From NCBI GenBank assembly GCA_024760905.1, contig CM045738.1, forward strand, positions 45,251,797 through 45,315,796: a stretch of 64,000 nucleotides of DNA. Reading direction: 5' to 3'. Position numbers and translations under genes: made by a program. The DNA is from Plotosus lineatus (lineage: Eukaryota; Chordata; Actinopteri; Siluriformes; Plotosidae). Under the pieces are notes generated by a model, which was given only the letters and a program-made list of their open reading frames with translations, was not told the DNA's origin and made no database searches. Below are positions 37,448 to 49,304 of this stretch, one piece after another. Within the stretch, counting starts at the first letter, position 1. Each line of letters begins with the position of its first letter.

Positions 37448-39060
37448 CCCTTCTTCTTTTCCTTTCAGCTTTTCCCTTCAGGGGTCTCCACAGTGAATGA
37501 TCTGCCTCCATCTCACCCTGTCCTCTGCATCTTCTACTCTTACTCCAACTACCTTCATGTCCGCCTTCACCACATCCATAAATAAGATAAGATAAGATAA
37601 GATAAGATACAGCTTTATTAATCTCACAATGGAGAAATTCACTGTTACAGGCTCTTGAGGTACTATCAGTAGGGGGTGCAAAAATAAATACAAGTACAAA
37701 CATACACACGTACATATATATTATATAAGTAAATAAATAAATAGATACATAAATAGTATAAATTACTAAACAATAAAAGAAAAGAATGGAGCAACTTTAT
37801 AGATTGGCCTATATTAAAGTGTAATGTATCTGAGGGCGGAGTAGATGTGGTTGATATGGTTCACAGTCAGTGGGGTAGATGTGGTTGATTAAAGTGCACG
37901 GGGGTTTTTATTGCACATAACCGGTATTTTCACAAATCTTCATAAATCTTCTCTTTGGTCTTCCTCTAGGCCTTCTGCCTGGTAGTTCCAACCTCAGCAT
38001 CCTACTACCAATATACTCACTATCCCTCCTCTGTACATGTCTAAACCATATCAATCTAGTGTCTCTGACTTTGTCTCCAAAATCTCTTACATGTGCTGTC
38101 CCTCTGATGTACTCATTCCTGATCCTATCCATCCTCGTTACTCCCAGAGAGAACCTCAACATTTTCATCTCTGCTACCTCCAGTTCTGCCTCCTGTCTTT
38201 TCCTCAGCGCCACTGTTTCTAAACCATACAACATCGCTGGCCTCAACATCGTCTTGTACACTTTTCCTTTCATTCTTGCCGATACCCTCCTATCACACAT
38301 CACACCGGACACTTTTCTCCATCCATTCCAACCTGCCTGCACACACTTCTTCACCTCTTTTCCACACTCTCCATTGCTCTGGATTGTTGAGCCTAAGTAC
38401 TTAAAATCCTCCACCTTCTTTATCTCTGCCCCCTGTAACCTCACCGTTCCTCTTGGGTCCTTGTCATTCACACACATGTATTCTGTTTTACTGAGACTAA
38501 CCTTCAATCCCCTCCTTTCCAGGGCATACCTCCACCTCTCTAGATTTTCCTCCACTTGTTCTCTGCTCTCACTACAGATCACAATGTCATCTGCAAACAT
38601 CATAGTCCATGGAGATTCTTGTCTAACCTCGTCTGTCAGCCTGTCCATCACCATAGCAAACAAGAAGGGGCTCAGAGCTGACCCTTGATGCAGTCCCACC
38701 TCCACCTTGAACTCTTCTGTCACACTGACAGCACACCTCACCACTGTCTTACATCTCTCATACATGTCCTGCACCACTCTAACATACTTCTCTGCAACTC
38801 CAGACTTACTCATGCAATACCACAGTTCCTCTCTCGGCACCCTGTCATATGCTTTCTCCAGATCCACAAAGGCACAATGTAAGTACTTCTGACCTTCTCT
38901 TTACTTCTCTATTAACATCCTCAAAGCAAACACTGCATCTGTGGTGCTCTTTTTTGGCATGAAACCAAACTGTTGTTCACTGTGACATGTAATTAATGCT
39001 CGCCAACCTCCACTTTTTGAACTACTGCGCTTCTGTATTTGTGGGCGGTCTAACACACTC
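37448..39060 (-). mobile_element. RTE-clade-like LINE, RT domain to 3' end
   Basis: The minus-strand reading frame 38867-37948 starts MDLEKAYDRVPREELWY and has GLHQGSALSPFLFA, MMFADDIVI and DFKYLGSTIQSNGEC. The family C-terminus WF.HVQRRDSEYIG and LPGRRPRGRPKRRFM follows. Upstream QFGFMPKKSTTDAVFALR lies in another frame (about 38901-39000), so there is a frameshift near 38.89 kb. The 3' end (CTTCTTCTTTTCC on plus) is the (GAA)n-type tail of this family. Similar proteins are known from RTE elements; the exact clade is inferred. Confidence 0.88.
37584..37940 (-). mobile_element. L2/Rex1-type LINE 3' tail inserted in the RTE element
   Basis: A 357-bp insertion splits the RTE C-terminus. CATAAAT flanks it on both sides (37577-37583, 37941-37947), and the undisturbed target can be read in the RTE copy at 1279-1582. 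It begins with (GATAA)n and TACAGCTTTATTAATCTCAC, the reverse complement of the LINE tail at 12950-12995. Confidence 0.8.
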
Positions 39061-39064
39061 ATGG

Positions 39065-39066
<2 letters not shown>

Positions 39067-39101
<35 letters not shown>
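39067..39101. repeat. GT microsatellite
   Basis: (GT)n; a CA tract of similar length lies at 39308-39350. Confidence 0.9.
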
Positions 39102-39104
<3 letters not shown>

Positions 39105-39129
39105 TCCAACCCCTCGTATACATGAGCTC

Positions 39130-39306
39130 ACAGACGCCTGTGATTGGCTGGCTAACTTTAAAAATATCTTATTTTTAAACTATTTTCTCTTTTTACCTAA
39201 AAGTTTATAAATGTAACCATAGTGTCTTTCTAATCAGTGACTCATGCATCAAATATTTCTCTCTGACTCCTGAAGATGTGATTAACCTCAGAAGAATGTG
39301 GAGACA

Positions 39307-39351
<45 letters not shown>

Positions 39352-39700
39352 TAGATTAACCTATTAGCATTAGCATTCTATTCTTATTCAGTACATGTTT
39401 GTCTCAAAAAAAGAAGCAGAGGTCTCTTTCCTCAGGCTGTTCCTGTTCTCACTGCTTGTTTTTATTTATTTATTATTTTATTTTAATTCATTTTATTTAA
39501 TTATCCTTTGACTGTAGGAACTTTCTTCTCACCCATTTTGCTAGTTTTCACTTATCACTGATTCTCCTGGAAATTACTTCCTGCTCTGTAGTTCCATTTG
39601 TTATCTGAAATGTTCTGTTGCCTGGAATCATCCATCCATCCATCACTCCACATATACTCACTAACTCACAAAACACTTGATCATAAATTGATCTTCCTAT
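39130..39700. other. No gene seen
   Basis: AT-rich sequence around the CA tract at 39308. Short ATCC-type repeats occur at 39630-39645 and, right of the MITE, at 40205-40260. Confidence 0.35.
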
Positions 39701-39701
39701 A

Positions 39702-40159
39702 CAGGGATCCCTCACTTTCCATGGTTAACGGGGACTGAGACTCCCCCCTTGCGACCGCTGATTTCCGTGAAGTAGGATCGATCCCTCTGACTGATGTAGA
39801 CGTACATGGTACATGCGTATGTGTATATAATATCAATAAATACATATTCAACGCTATAAATGATTATAATAACAATGAAAATTTCAAAAATAATGCATGA
39901 GATGTAAATAAAATATAAATACACAAATACAGACGCACACACACAGATGAGCACCTCACATAAAAATGCACGTAGTTTTGTTGGGGTGTTTTTGGGTTGT
40001 TTTTTGTCCATAATTGGTTTTGTTTGGAGCATTTTCCATAATTTTCCCCCTATTTTTCTTAATTGTCTCATTTTTTTTTTTTTCCGATGAATTTTTTTGA
40101 AAAACCAGTAATGCACTGAAGCCGCAGGAACTGAAGCACAAAGTAACGAGGGATCCCTG
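39702..40159. mobile_element. 458-bp MITE with CAGGGATCCCTC ends
   Basis: TA flanks on both sides and 12-bp perfect inverted ends CAGGGATCCCTC / GAGGGATCCCTG. A diverged copy lies at 6354-6812. Both carry a T-rich GTTTGG-type tract and no coding sequence. Confidence 0.82.
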
Positions 40160-40804
40160 TATTCTGATTCCAGGAACAATTCACAAATTCTCCAACCATG
40201 TTTCCATTCATCCATCTATCCATTCATCCATCTATCCATCCATTCATCCACCCATCCATCTCTGTTTTGTGGCATTAATTTTTCAATTGGTCCATCAGGT
40301 GTCTCTCAATCCAGTAATCACCCGATTGAACCACACACGCTTCCATCCATCTATCAACACACAGATCACTTCAACTAGTCCATCCATCCTAGAAAGAAGC
40401 CATTTGTTTAATCTACAATTATCCATCCAACAATTCATCCTTCCTTCCAGCCATCCAACAATAAAACCTCGATCTATAAATTCTTTCACGGATATGAAAA
40501 TTATCGGCCTGAACAAACCCATTACTCGTTTATAAGCTACGTACAACCCTTTTAATGCTCCTGCAGCATCGTATGAGCCCCCCCCCCCCATCAGCTGCGC
40601 ACAACTGATGTGAACAAATTACAAAAGGGAAAGATCTGGATTTAAGACATATTAGCATTCTGCTCCATTGTGAGCTAATTCCATTAGCATGCTAGCAATC
40701 ATCTCTAAAAGAGGCTGAAGTGGGTCCTTCAGTCAAACCTCTCAGTAAAAAGCCACAATTACATCACACCCTACACATGGGCATCTTTTATAAGACTCCT
40801 AAAT

Positions 40805-40921
40805 AACACACACACACCGAACATCTTGACCTTACCCTCTTCTCCTTCGTTCTACCTGAAACCATTTTCTTTTTTTTACAGAAAACACACACACACACCA
40901 AGGTACATACACACACCCACC

Positions 40922-40965
<44 letters not shown>

Positions 40966-41146
40966 GAACATCCTGACCTTACCCTCTTCTCCTTCATTCT
41001 ACCTGAAACCTTTTTTTTTTATAGAAAACACACGTGAGCACACACACACACACACACACACATACACACACACAACATCCTGACCTTACCCTGTTCTCCT
41101 TCATTCTACCTGAAACCATTTTTTTTTTACAGAAAACACACGTGAG

Positions 41147-41204
<58 letters not shown>

Positions 41205-41282
41205 ACATCCTGACCTTACCCTGTTCTCCTTCATTCTACCTGAAACCATTTTTTTACAGAAAACACACGTGAGCGTGCACAC

Positions 41283-41313
<31 letters not shown>

Positions 41314-41510
41314 TAACATCCTGACCTTACCCTCTTCTCCTTCATTCTACCTGAAACCATTTTTTTTTTACAGAAAACACACGTGAGCACGCGCACACAC
41401 ACGCACACGCACACACACACACACACACATAACATCCTGACCTTACCCTCTTCTCCTTCATTCTACCTGAAACCATTTTTTTTTTTTACAGAAAACACAC
41501 ACACACACTG
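40805..41510. repeat. Minisatellite of 107-147 bp with internal CA tracts
   Basis: ACATCCTGACCTTACCCT begins six units at about 40821, 40968, 41075, 41205, 41316 and 41432. Each unit goes on with TTCATTCTACCTGAAACC, a T run, ACAGAAAACACACGTGAGC and a CA tract of varying length. The CA tract accounts for most of the length differences. Confidence 0.92.
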
Positions 41511-41704
41511 TACAGTATATCATTTTTATGGTATATTTTTACAGACCATTAAAGTAATCAGATTTATGTCACGTGCATGAAGGATGTGCTTATAGATTTT
41601 ATTATACCTTTAATTTATGAATTATTAGTCATAAATCCTCAGTATTAATTTTTGTGAGAATAACTATAGTACCAATAATAAATAAGAAAATTACTTGCAG
41701 CCAG

Positions 41705-41846
41705 GGAAGGCGTGGTTGGCATGTCCAATGTTGCCATGTCCTCTCCGTGCTTGTGTAACTTTCCTCTGGGTCAGTTTCCTCTCACTGAGGCGCACGGCAT
41801 GAACATCAGGCTGTTGGGTCCAAAGCACCCCAGAGTGAAAGAATCA

Positions 41847-41912
<66 letters not shown>

Positions 41913-42030
41913 GCCCTGTGATAATCTAGCAGGCTGCTCAGGGTATACCCTGCCTTCACCCAATGTCGGCTGAGACAGGCTTCACCCTTTCCTTGACCCT
42001 AATAGGATAAACATTTCAGTGAATGAGTGA
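41705..42030 (+). mobile_element. Decayed V-SINE-like copy
   Basis: CATGTCCTCTCCGTGCTTGT and TCCTCTGGGTCAGTTTCCTC match the central domain, and the tail ends GAATGAGTGAGTGA. GT tracts at 41851-41910 have expanded inside. Confidence 0.6.
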
Positions 42031-42034
42031 GTGA

Positions 42035-42734
42035 TGAGAACTTGGAGAGAAAAACACTTTTTTCTTATAAAACTCTCAATTTTAATTTTATATTTAAAAA
42101 AAAAGAAGTGAGTAAAAGAGATTAAAATAATCAGGTGAAATATTGAATATTTGATTTTGAAAACAAAGCATTCCTGTGCACTTCAGATTTATTCGGAATT
42201 AAGCCGATTATTTTTATTTTTTGTAACTCGCTAATTATTCAACAGTTAAATATAACAAAGCTGATTATTACGTTTATGTTTAAATGACGTCATTAAACGT
42301 CACATCCTAGTGGACGCACTTAAGCAGGACCAATGTCATTGAGCAGGATGTAGTAACGGAGAAATTTTGGGAAGTGTCCCTTCTGTACCAGTGTAGCGTC
42401 AGCGCCCCCTGCTGTCCATTACAGCACACAAACAGTAGATTATTATTATTATTATTATTATTAATAACACATTGAACAATCTCGCCTCAGATCCTTCTGC
42501 GTATTATAATAATTATTATTAACTGGAACAATATATACAGTATATAAAACTACCATCTGTAAAAAAATTTAATGATCTTATGAAAAAAAACAAACAAACA
42601 GAAAAAAGAAACTAATATTGCATTGACATCATTATTACACAGAAAGCCTCATCTGAGCCCAGGAATCAGTGTCCTGCTGTGGAACTGTTATTGGAACCGT
42701 TATAGGTTCAACTGTTGGTTTAATGTGGAACCCT

Positions 42735-42771
<37 letters not shown>

Positions 42772-43000
42772 TAATAAACATTAAAAAGTAAAGACCCCTC
42801 ACAGAACCCGTATTCCCTCAGAATATCAACAACAGTCCTTCATTTATACTTACAGGACGCACCCAGTCGGGGTCCTCGGTGGACCAGTGGTGCTAAGAAC
42901 TCTTCAACATGCACACCAAGAACCCTGACTGGTTCTGAAAAGAACCTTTAGGGAAAAAGAACCTTTAGGGGTTCTAGATTGGGTGCTTCCCCCAAACATT
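42035..43000. other. No gene seen
   Basis: AT-rich, with ATT/AAT tracts at 42440-42465 and 42735-42770. No supported gene. Confidence 0.35.
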
Positions 43001-43004
43001 GTTC

Positions 43005-43345
43005 TTTTTCTGTAACTGCTTCATCCTCATTATGTTTGCGCGGAGGCTGGGGCCCATCCCAGCCGACTCTCGGTGAGGGCAGAGTACACCCTGGATGGCT
43101 CACCGGGCCATCACGGGGCAGAAACACGCTGATAGCTATGCAGCTCCTCTTGTCGAAAGTCAGCAACGATTCTTTTACATGCCTCACACCATAGACAGTG
43201 AGAGACATGGACGGCCTTTGATAACCCGGTTAGCGGCACTGGGGGGGGAAACAGCAGTGACAACCCATTGAAAGTGGGGCCTGAACCCCCAACCTTAGGA
43301 TCAGTGATCCAGCACCTTTACCACCAGGCCACCACTGCCCGCTCC
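43005..43345 (-). mobile_element. tRNA-derived SINE, complete
   Basis: Tail GCTTCATCCTCATTATGTTT, body ATAGACAGTGAGAGACATGG and head CTGAACCCCCAACCTTAGGA with CCACCAGGCCACCACTGCCC, all on the minus strand. Confidence 0.82.
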
Positions 43346-43349
43346 CCTG

Positions 43350-43803
43350 AACATGGTAGCCATAAACATTTCGGACCCGCGGTTCTGGAGTCAAGGCCCT
43401 AAACGGAAGCCGCAGCGGAGAAAAGAATCCAGGCTGAACAGATATGAACTGATTTGAAGCAACAATTTTATTTATAACATTTTAATAAAATATTATTGAT
43501 CTCAGAGCTCAACAGTTTGGGATGAAAAGTCTTTTTCACGCCATCTCGACAGTCCCATGCCATCATTCCACTGGCGCTTCTTCTTCACATTGCGTGATCA
43601 GGACTGGGGCTGGTGATATTTATTTATGTAAATTTGTTTTTGTTTTTTTTTTTTTACATGGATGATCTACACATAAACGAACACGGTCACAGCACACACA
43701 CAGTGAGGTAAAAACGAGTCGCAGCGGATTTATTCTCCTTTGTGTGAAAGAATGTGCATCAACTCCACACTGTGGCGGAAACACGTCGAGAAGTCAATTC
43801 TTC

Positions 43804-43840
<37 letters not shown>

Positions 43841-44240
43841 AAAAAAATGTAGAACTTGTCCCGCCGTGATTTCTGGAGTCATCCTTTCAACCAAATAATA
43901 AATAAATACAATTCTGTTTAAAAATAAACCCGGACATATTTTAAACAGTACAATAATTAGCGTAGTGTAACGATGGAAAAAAAAAAAAAAAAAGAAAATT
44001 CGACAGATTAAATATTAACCGCTAGATTTGTAAAGTCTTCTGATGAAAAATAAATATTTACACAATTGGATTAGGATGTTAAATTAAAACTTCAGGACGG
44101 TGACAGAATTCCTGACATCTGTATGCTGCGTTCACGCGTTCAGAATTTATTTATATAGAACAAATTTATTTCGGTTTTCCTTTGAATCAGGGATTTCCTG
44201 TAAACTCGTCATCGCACTTAAGGCTGAGCAACACAACTAC
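43350..44240. other. No gene seen
   Basis: Mixed sequence with poly-A runs. No ORF over 60 codons and no recognised repeat. Confidence 0.35.
43807..43837. repeat. Poly-A run
   Basis: 31 A residues without an obvious retroposed body next to it. Other homopolymer runs are at 14661-14683 (T) and 46190-46210 (A). Confidence 0.85.
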
Positions 44241-44241
44241 C

Positions 44242-44570
44242 ATTCATTCATTCTCTGTAAACACTTAATCCTAATTAGGGTCGCGGGGAGGCTGGCGCCC
44301 ATCCCAGCCGACTCCGAGCGAAGGCAGAGTACACCCTGGAAGGCTCGCCGAGCTATCGCAGGGCAGAAACACAGCTACGAGTCGAAAGTCGCCAATGGTT
44401 CTTCTATATGAACCACTCGCCATCGACATCGAGACACGGCCGGCCTGTGACAACCCAGTTACAGCACTGGGGGGCAGCAGTGACAACGTGGTGATAGTGG
44501 GGCTTGAGCCCCCAACTTTATCTGGATCAGTGACCCAGCACCTTACCACGAGGTCACTGCTGTCCCAATA
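44242..44570 (-). mobile_element. tRNA-derived SINE, complete, diverged
   Basis: Tail CACTTAATCCTAATTAGGGT, body GAGACACGGCCGGCCTGTGA and head CTTGAGCCCCCAACTTTATC on the minus strand. Several differences from the other copies show it is older. Confidence 0.8.
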
Positions 44571-44729
44571 TATCTGACAAGATCATAAATGTACAAACTG
44601 TATTTGTCTGGGACATCGAATGGGATTCCTGCACTTTTAAAAAAATAATAATTTTGCAGGATGGTCAAATTTTATTGATTTAATTGTATAAAGCTTTAAA
44701 TCATCATCATCATCATCTTCTGATTAATT

Positions 44730-45130
44730 CGGGGTCGGGTCGTCCCTCCGCCAGCCACTTCCTCCAGATCTTCTGTGGGTACACCAAGGCGTACCCAGAC
44801 CAGCTGAGAGACATAATCCCTTCAGAGTATTCTAGGTCGACCCCGGGGTCTCTTCCCGGTCGGACATGGCGGAAATACCACATCATAGAGTCGTTCAGGG
44901 AGGCATTCTAACCAGAGTCCCGAACCACCTCAACCGGCTCCACTCAACGCCGCGGAGCAGCGGTTCTGCTCCAAGCTCCTCCCAGATGGCTGACCTTCTC
45001 ACCTTATCTCTAAGCGAGAGCCCCGCCACCCTCGGCGAAGGAAGCTCATTTTGGCCGCTTGTATCCGTCACCATGTTCTTCCAGTCACTACCCAAAGCTC
45101 GCGATCGTCCGCTAAAGACGGAACTTTGCC
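44730..45130 (+). mobile_element. LINE-like 3' fragment, clade uncertain
   Basis: The stretch around CTCCTCCCAGATGGCTGAC and the following CTCACCTTATCTCTAAG resembles the 3' part of LINE copies common in teleosts. The reading frames are short (75 and 105 residues) and carry no domain I can identify. Assignment rests on remembered similarity only. Confidence 0.35.
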
Positions 45131-45184
45131 TCGCGGCTCAGCTCCATCTTCAATCTTTAAACTGTTCCCTGTTCACGCTTTAAT

Positions 45185-45434
45185 TAATTTAAATAATTCA
45201 ATTTTATCAAACAGCTCGTTAAGATGCTCTTTGTGCAAAAAATGTTTATAATAATCAATACTTCAGTCATTTTGTAGATTTTTACAGTTTTAGTAACTAC
45301 AAAATAACAAACAAACAAACAACAACAAAAAAAGATTTAAAAAACCCCACATGATAAATGTAATTGATTGTAGAAATCATTACATCATCACCATGTGAAC
45401 ACAGCATTAACTCATCAACATCATCCTGGGAAGG

Positions 45435-45465
<31 letters not shown>

Positions 45466-47670
45466 GATGAACCCGGAGGAGGAGGAGGAGTGTGCACGTG
45501 TAAAAGTCATCATTGAACCGCAGCTCTGATGATGCGAATTTACACGTCTGTATTCATCAAATAAAAATAACCAACGTGTAGATTTCATGATCATGAAGTT
45601 ATCGGAGACGAGTTTCACCCCGATCACACTGATTTAATCTCCGTGTAGAAATAAAAACAGACGATAAAACTGCTCAACCGAGTTCAGCCCGTTGGCGCCG
45701 GGCCGTGGCTCTGTCGCTTCAGTTTAACGTCGCCAATCCAAAGCAGCGTTATTTTCTCACATCGAGCAGGAATCCATCTCCCCAGAACTCCGAACCAACT
45801 CCTACGTCTCAAAACACGGCTCCGAAACCGCACGGGCTTTAATTTCACGTATTTTATCCATCATTTAACGGAATCTCCACACTTGATCCGTTAATTTTAT
45901 TCCTCGGGTTTAGAAGACTGACGTCGGATTTCTGGATCAGATTTTAATCTCGACGTCAGTTGAATATGTTTTATTTATTTTATTGGTTGTCTTTTTGTTC
46001 ATCATGTGTTTAACTCAGTGCTTCAATAAGAGGAATTTCACTGTCGAAACATTATAATCATAATAACAATAATTATTATATACACTACACACACACAAAT
46101 CGAGCCATCTGATTGGTTTGCAATTTCAAGGCTGTAGATATTAGTTCATATTGCACAGGAAAGGCACAATCTGATTGGTTTGCTATCTCAAAAAAAAAAA
46201 AAAAAAAAAAAGTAAACAAAACATTATTCCAAGTGGATAATGATTGAATCGAAATGACGGACACTCACAATCGGTCACGTCATCATTGTCACGGTGAAGA
46301 AAGAAAAAAAAAGGGAAAATAAAATAAAATCTTGTTTATTTCCGCATGGTAACTGCATCAAGGACATCCACCTTGCCTGTGGTGCGTTGTAGTTAATTAT
46401 CCAGCGTGGATAATGCTGGAAATAATAGGGCCGACAAAACCTTCACGGTTTGCGGCTCTCAAAAAATAAACAGGAAAAGTGACGCATTCAGAGCTTCACG
46501 CTTTTCTAAGGTGGATAGAAGAGCCGTTTGAATGACTTATAAAAAGGTCACCGCGTGCTGTGAACAATGGCGTGCAGGCCGTAGTATTGGGTATTCTATA
46601 AAAAAAAAAAAAGCATCAGGGCATTAAATGCAAATCAATTAGACCTGGATCGCCCGTCTTGTGTTTCCATGTATCATATACCGAATCAATTATTCACCTC
46701 AGGCTTGGTGGATATCACTGAATAGTCCCTTCAAAGTTCCGTCTCTGGAGACTCCCCGCCTTCAACAAATAATTCCTCGCTTTTGTATTTTGAACTTTTC
46801 TAGATGTTGAGATGAACCAATCAGATCAGAAGTGATGTCATTGTGTTGATCAAAGAAAAATAATTATGCCAGTTACATAATGACATCATCTCAAACTCTA
46901 TCTGTAGCCTTGAATGTTGCCAAGTTATGCTAATTTCACTCCAAATTGTGTGAATATATGTGCTGTGCAACAAAAGAACAAAAGGTATGTGCACCCCAAT
47001 CATTAAAAGCTCCAAAGCTGAGTGCTGAAGTCAGAGCGCAAGGGGGTAGATTTTTGTTATTTTCACATTATTCTATTTAAGCCACACCCCTCACATTATT
47101 CTATTTAAGCCACACCCCTCACTTCTCCACTACCACAACCTTGTCACTCATTTATTCACATCACTTTTTTTTTTTTTTTAAGGAGTCAAAAATGTCGACC
47201 CAGCGAGCCAGTTTAAACACGAGCCGCTTCTGGTTACAGAAAACAGGAAAAAGGGAACAAAAGAGTCACGGAAATGTCGGTCAAACCTTTTTTTTTTTTT
47301 TGCAGATTCTCCAAGACGCGGCTGGAAAATAGCGTTAAACGACATGATTTGATTCGAGCGACCGTAATTCCTGTCCCACCTGATCCGGACAAGCCGGCGC
47401 TGTGGATTAAATATTTATTACACTCTGAAAAGAAAAGGAAAATAATCAGTGGAACTCTGATGATGTCATCATTATTAATTCATTTATTTATTACAAAAAT
47501 ATAATTTATTTTCCGTGCTATATGCTGTATATCTCCACATATTCACTTATCAGCTTATTTTATATTTATATATTTTTTTAAATTTGGGCTGCACTTCAAA
47601 CTATAGGCTGATTGGTTGCCAGGTTTTTTTTTTTTTTTTTTAATATTATAGATATATAGTAATTTTTTAA
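45185..47670. other. Unassigned sequence
   Basis: ATCTGATTGGTTTGC is repeated at 46107 and 46171. The region 46190-46600 has repeat-like character (GTGGATAATG and ATCCAGCGTGGATAATGC) but no definable ends. No gene is supported; the 47171-47330 frame has poly-T and no recognisable domain. Confidence 0.3.
47064..47122 (+). repeat. Tandem pair of a 32-bp unit
   Basis: CACATTATTCTATTTAAGCC then ACACCCCT occurs twice in a row; TATTTAAG is TATA-like. No gene is evident downstream. Confidence 0.7.
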
Positions 47671-47671
47671 A

Positions 47672-47876
47672 ATATATGTGAGGCGTTCCACCGAAAGTAG
47701 GCACTTGTCGCAAGTGACGTACGGCGCTTGTGAGACAAAACGCAGCTTATCCGGACTGCCGATCTTGAAACTTGAAAGATCTGCAGTCCGGATAAGCCGT
47801 GCTTTTTCTCATAAGTGCCGTGTATCGCGACAAGCGCCTACATTCAGGGGAAAGCCTCACATATAATCATCAACGT
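47672..47876. mobile_element. Foldback (long inverted repeat, roughly 95-bp arms)
   Basis: Starting at TATATGTGAGGC the left arm pairs with the right arm ending GCCTCACATATA. Matching blocks include TAGGC.CTTGTCGC and GGCTTATCCGGACTGC. The loop is only about 10 bases. This is a foldback MITE or a hairpin-forming locus in the 3' flank of spata2. Confidence 0.8.
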
Positions 47877-47879
47877 TAT

Positions 47880-49304
47880 AAAATCAGGATCAATATCCTC
47901 TCAATGCATCTTTGAAGAAATCATGAAGATCTGTGACCCGCATCCCAACTGATAGTTTCAATCAGTGATACACCGACGCGATACTCACGATCGATATCAA
48001 TATCAGTACCAGTCCGATACCAAGGAAAACCAAACAGTGGGTCGGAAAAATAAATATCGAAAATAAAGAAAATATTGTTTAAATTGGCTCTGAAATTGTT
48101 TAAATATAAAGAGATGTTTATTGATGTTGTTAGCATTATTATTTTTATTATATGTATAAGGTAAACCAATTTAATATGGAAGTAAACACAAAAGGAAAAA
48201 AAATGCAGGAAGTGACATCACATCCCTTAAGTCTCTCAGTTTTAAAACTTTTCCTTTTTAACTTAAGAATGATTATTTGTGATTGTTTATTATGTGCAAT
48301 AGAAAAAAAATCTGAATTATCATCGGTACGATATTCGTGTCAAAATCGCACGTCCCTGACGGACGGAAAAGCTTCTCTGAGCGAACGTGTTTCTGTAGGA
48401 GCCCGTATGATCACTTCTGACTGAATGCTTTACAACCAAAAGAAACACTGCCTATCATTATATATAGAAACACACACACACACACACACACACACAGGCT
48501 CGCGCTGGGTAGCGTGACGTCGCACTTCGTGGCGCTTTACAGCTTCCCTTCGACACAATCAATCAATCAATCAATGTGATGGGGGCGTTAACTTTCTCCA
48601 CCTGATTTATTTCACAGCAGCATTTCGGACGGGTTCGTGGGACACGTGAAAATATTTCTCTTCTGAAACCGACACTTCACGACGGCGTTCCGAACTCTCA
48701 CATAGATCTATCATCAAGATTCAAAATATATACTACTGAATTTCCAGTGTGTGTGTGTGTGTGTGTGTGTGTGTCGTCTCTTCCCTTTGTTCAGGTTTGT
48801 TCAAGCTTTTTATTTCCATAGCGAGGGAAACGTGTCGTTAACGTTTTGCACGACGTGCGTTGCATATGTCATCGTCTTTGTGGCTCCTGTTTTATTTGTT
48901 GTTTTTATCCCCCAGCTTCAGTTTTTTTTTCCTTCTGTTTCTCTACAATCAAGAAAGTGAAAGCAGGAGAAAGAGGGAAGCGAGCGAATAGATCATGTGA
49001 CGGCATGATAAATGTGGAGGACAAAAGAGTGAAGGGAAAAAAAACAAGGAGAGAAGGAAGAAGACAAAAAAAATATTAGAGTCAGAGGAAAAAGTCTGGC
49101 AAGCGACAGAGAAGAGGGGAATAACAGAAAGAAGAAATGGAAAAGGGAAAACAGAGGAGAACAGAAAAGGAGAGAAACAAGTAAGAGATGAAGAGGAGAG
49201 AAGGAGAAGAGAAGGAGAGGAGGAGAGACGGAGAAAAGATGAAGAGAAACGAGGAAGAGAGACAGAAGAGCAGAGATGAAGGAGAGACATGATAGAGAGA
49301 TTAT
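47880..49304 (-). other. spata2 3' flank / probable 3' UTR
   Basis: This stretch follows the spata2 stop. The first 350 bases (48950-49304) are strongly purine-rich on the plus strand, so pyrimidine-rich in the transcript. TTTATT (AATAAA on the minus strand) occurs near 48812 and 48893 as possible polyadenylation signals. CA/GT microsatellites lie at 48470-48496 and 48750-48773. I see no other gene here. Confidence 0.4.
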
